Shown here in pieces: positions 5,299 through 6,723 of a stretch of 6,723 nucleotides of DNA. Both the position numbers and the translations under genes were made by a program. The stretch's first letter is position 1, and each line of letters starts with the position of its first letter. A model generated the notes under the pieces. It was given only the letters and a program-made list of their open reading frames with translations. It was not told the DNA's origin and searched no databases. This DNA is from Spirochaetaceae bacterium UBA1306 (lineage in GTDB: Bacteria > Spirochaetota > Spirochaetia > Treponematales > Rectinemataceae). Where the stretch lies: NCBI GenBank assembly GCA_002307245.1, contig DBTW01000028.1:1-6723 (forward strand). Direction: 5' to 3'.

Positions 5299-6230
5299 TC
5301 GCCCGTCCAGGCCTCGAGCTCGGCTTCGCTGGCGAGCACGAAATGGCCCTCGCGCGCCTCGCGCCACGAGGGAGCGAGCCTCGTGTAGTCGTGGCAGGCC
5401 GGATCGTAGACGAGGACCTTCTTGGCGCGCTCGACCCGGGGATCGGGCACGGGTATGGCCGAGAGCAGGGCCCGCGTGTAGGGGTGCAAGGGCTCGAGGA
5501 AGAGATCCTCCGTCGGGGCGAGCTCGAGGATCCGGCCCGCGCGGATGACGGCGATCCGATCGGTGATGAAGCGGACGACCGAGAGGTCGTGGGCGATGAA
5601 CAGGTAGGTGAGGCCCTTGCTTTTCTGGATGTCCGAGAGCAGGTTGAGCACTTGGGCGCGTATCGAGACGTCGAGGGCCGAGATGGGCTCGTCCGCCACG
5701 ATGAGCTCGGGCTCCATGATGAGGGAGCGCGCTATGCCGATGCGCTGCCTCTGCCCGCCCGAGAACTCGTGGGGGAAGCGCGAGACGAACTCCGGCAGCA
5801 GCCCAACCTCGAGCAGGGCCTTCAGGACCTTCGCGCGGCGCTCCTCCTCGCTTAAGCGGAGACCCAGGTTGTACAGGCCCTCGGAAACGATGTAGTCCAC
5901 CTTGGCGCGCTCGTTGAGGCTGGCCATCGGGTCCTGGAAGATCATCTGGATCTTGCGCACGACCTCGAGGTCGAGCTCCTTCGATATCTTCCCGTCGATG
6001 CGCCGGCCCTTCCAGAGGATCTCGCCCGAGCTCGCCTCGTTGATGCGCACGATGGCGCGGCCGATGGTGGTCTTGCCCGAGCCGGACTCGCCGACGAGGC
6101 CGAAGGTCTCGCCCTTGTTGATCGAGAAGCTCACGCCCCTCACCGCGCTGAAGCGGCCCCCGCCCTTGACGCGGAAGTCCACGCCGAGCTCGCGCAGCTC
6201 GAGGATGGGCCCGCGTGACGCCGCGGTCAC
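5256..6230 (-). CDS. oppF: Oligopeptide/dipeptide-type ABC importer, ATP-binding subunit (OppF/DppF-like)
   Basis: A 324-residue ATPase of the Opp/Dpp family, normal length. It contains all ATPase motifs: Walker A GESGSGKTT (47-55), Q-loop Q99 in FQDPMASLN, signature SGGQRQRIGIARS (157-169), Walker B with E181 in LIVADEP, D-loop SALD (184-187) and switch His214 in IAHDLS. The Opp-type C-terminal region is marked by EPLHPYTRALLSAIP and by YDPACHDY, which together place it with OppF rather than with other ABC families. It would pair with OppD on the cytoplasmic face of two permeases to drive uptake of peptides; some Opp-family systems carry oligosaccharides instead. The start is GTG 6228-6230, overlapping the oppD stop as GTGA, so translation is probably coupled. 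About 14 unconserved C-terminal residues overlap the convergent membrane-protein gene. Confidence 0.93.
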   Translation of the reverse strand: MTAASRGPILELRELGVDFRVKGGGRFSAVRGVSFSINKGETFGLVGESGSGKTTIGRAIVRINEASSGEILWKGRRIDGKISKELDLEVVRKIQMIFQDPMASLNERAKVDYIVSEGLYNLGLRLSEEERRAKVLKALLEVGLLPEFVSRFPHEFSGGQRQRIGIARSLIMEPELIVADEPISALDVSIRAQVLNLLSDIQKSKGLTYLFIAHDLSVVRFITDRIAVIRAGRILELAPTEDLFLEPLHPYTRALLSAIPVPDPRVERAKKVLVYDPACHDYTRLAPSWREAREGHFVLASEAELEAWTGDQRGKYSAPTPATR

Positions 6231-6723
6231 GGCAGGGCCCCAGGGCGCTTGGCCCGCAAGGCCGCGATCGCGGCCGGCGGCTCCATCGCCGGGGCCCGCG
6301 GGTCGAGGAGCCAGGTGGCGGCCTTGTGCGTCGGGCTCACGCTGAACATCGGGGGCTCCTTCTCGAAGTCGATCTTGAGGGCGCGCGGGTTGCGCGCAGC
6401 GAAGGCGTCGCCCTTGATCTCGTGGAAGAGGTTGGGCGGCGTCCCCGAGATCGAGTAGAGGCTCTCGCCCTTCACCCCGAGCTGCGGCAGAGAGGAGAGG
6501 AGGGCCCAGGTGTAGGGATGCCGCGGGTCGTAGAAGATCTCCTCGGCGAGGCCCGACTCCACGATCCTGCCGGCGTACATCACCGCGACGCGGTCCGCCA
6601 CGTTGGCCACGACGCCCAAGTCGTGGGTGATGTAGACCGTCGAGAAGCCGAAATCCCGCTGGAGCGCCTTGATGAGCTCGAGGATCTGGGCCTGGATCGT
6701 CACGTCGAGGGCGGTCGTGGGCT
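6227..6723 (-). CDS. oppD: Oligopeptide/dipeptide-type ABC importer, ATP-binding subunit (OppD/DppD-like), N-terminal part off window
   Basis: Only the last 164 residues are visible, entering the window just after Walker B at PTTALDVTIQAQ (the D-loop) and ending at TGA 6227-6229. The switch histidine is in YITHDLGVVA. The Opp/Dpp C-terminal region follows, with YDPRHPYTWALLSSLPQL, then SISGTPPNLF and THKAATWLLDPRAP, which are typical of OppD/DppD. Walker A and the signature motif lie beyond base 6723, as presumably do the permease and binding-protein genes. The GTG codon at 6701-6703 is an internal valine and not a start. The C-terminal segment has no cysteines where many relatives have a Cys-rich [4Fe-4S] motif (CPxAPRCP-like); here it reads FAARNPRALKIDFEKEPPMF. 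It overlaps oppF by 4 bp, consistent with a co-translated ATPase pair. Confidence 0.92.
   Translation of the reverse strand, partial: PTTALDVTIQAQILELIKALQRDFGFSTVYITHDLGVVANVADRVAVMYAGRIVESGLAEEIFYDPRHPYTWALLSSLPQLGVKGESLYSISGTPPNLFHEIKGDAFAARNPRALKIDFEKEPPMFSVSPTHKAATWLLDPRAPAMEPPAAIAALRAKRPGALP

Noticed and set aside
4798..5367. 189-codon minus-strand frame opposite the membrane protein
   Set aside because: Composition is Arg/Gly/Glu-rich with no motif, and it also runs across the oppF tail in another frame; the plus-strand frame has real membrane segments.
5343..5855. Plus-strand frames opposite oppF
   Set aside because: They are antisense shadows of a gene with every ABC ATPase motif intact.
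1..6723. CRISPR array, insertion sequence, prophage, tRNA or rRNA
   Set aside because: No regularly spaced repeats, terminal inverted repeats, transposase or integrase motifs, or tRNA/rRNA sequence were seen on either strand.

Overview
The window is GC-rich bacterial DNA with densely packed genes, short or overlapping gene junctions and Shine-Dalgarno sites of the GGAGG type. The gene set (a ferredoxin-dependent 2-oxoacid oxidoreductase, a GH42 beta-galactosidase and an Opp/Dpp-type importer with a cysteine-less OppD tail) suggests an anaerobic, fermentative heterotroph. The KorAB and OppDF sequence styles resemble those I associate with Spirochaetota or clostridial lineages. That placement is a weak inference; no rRNA or marker gene is present.

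Layout: (1) Bases 1-587, plus strand: C-terminal end of a GH42 beta-galactosidase, cut by the window edge. (2) Bases 577-3135, minus strand: a two-gene operon, korA (gamma and alpha domains fused) then korB, for a 2-oxoacid:ferredoxin oxidoreductase. Its end overlaps the galactosidase gene tail to tail by 11 bp. (3) Bases 3136-3331: an intergenic control region with a 75% A+T core holding candidate divergent promoters with overlapping -10 boxes, and a strong two-part hairpin that looks like a dispersed repeat. (4) Bases 3332-3484, plus strand: a possible 50-residue acidic protein with a good ribosome binding site. (5) Bases 3504-4787, minus strand: a cytoplasmic beta-lactamase-fold serine hydrolase. 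(6) Bases 4837-5298, plus strand: an unrecognised small three-helix membrane protein whose mRNA may be leaderless. (7) Bases 5256-6723, minus strand: oppF and the C-terminal part of oppD, the two ATPases of a peptide (or oligosaccharide) importer, joined by a GTGA start/stop overlap. oppF overlaps the membrane-protein gene tail to tail by 43 bp.

Functionally the window reads as several short, independent transcription units rather than one system. KorAB would oxidatively decarboxylate a 2-oxoacid to an acyl-CoA and reduce ferredoxin. OppDF would energise uptake of peptides, whose amino acids can supply such 2-oxoacids. The galactosidase would release galactose from galactosides. These links are metabolic plausibility only. 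I found no phage, transposon, CRISPR, defence or obviously novel multi-gene system. The most interesting points are the loss of one [4Fe-4S] cysteine in KorB, the divergent promoter and hairpin region with its small acidic ORF, the leaderless membrane-protein gene, and the overlapping convergent gene ends.
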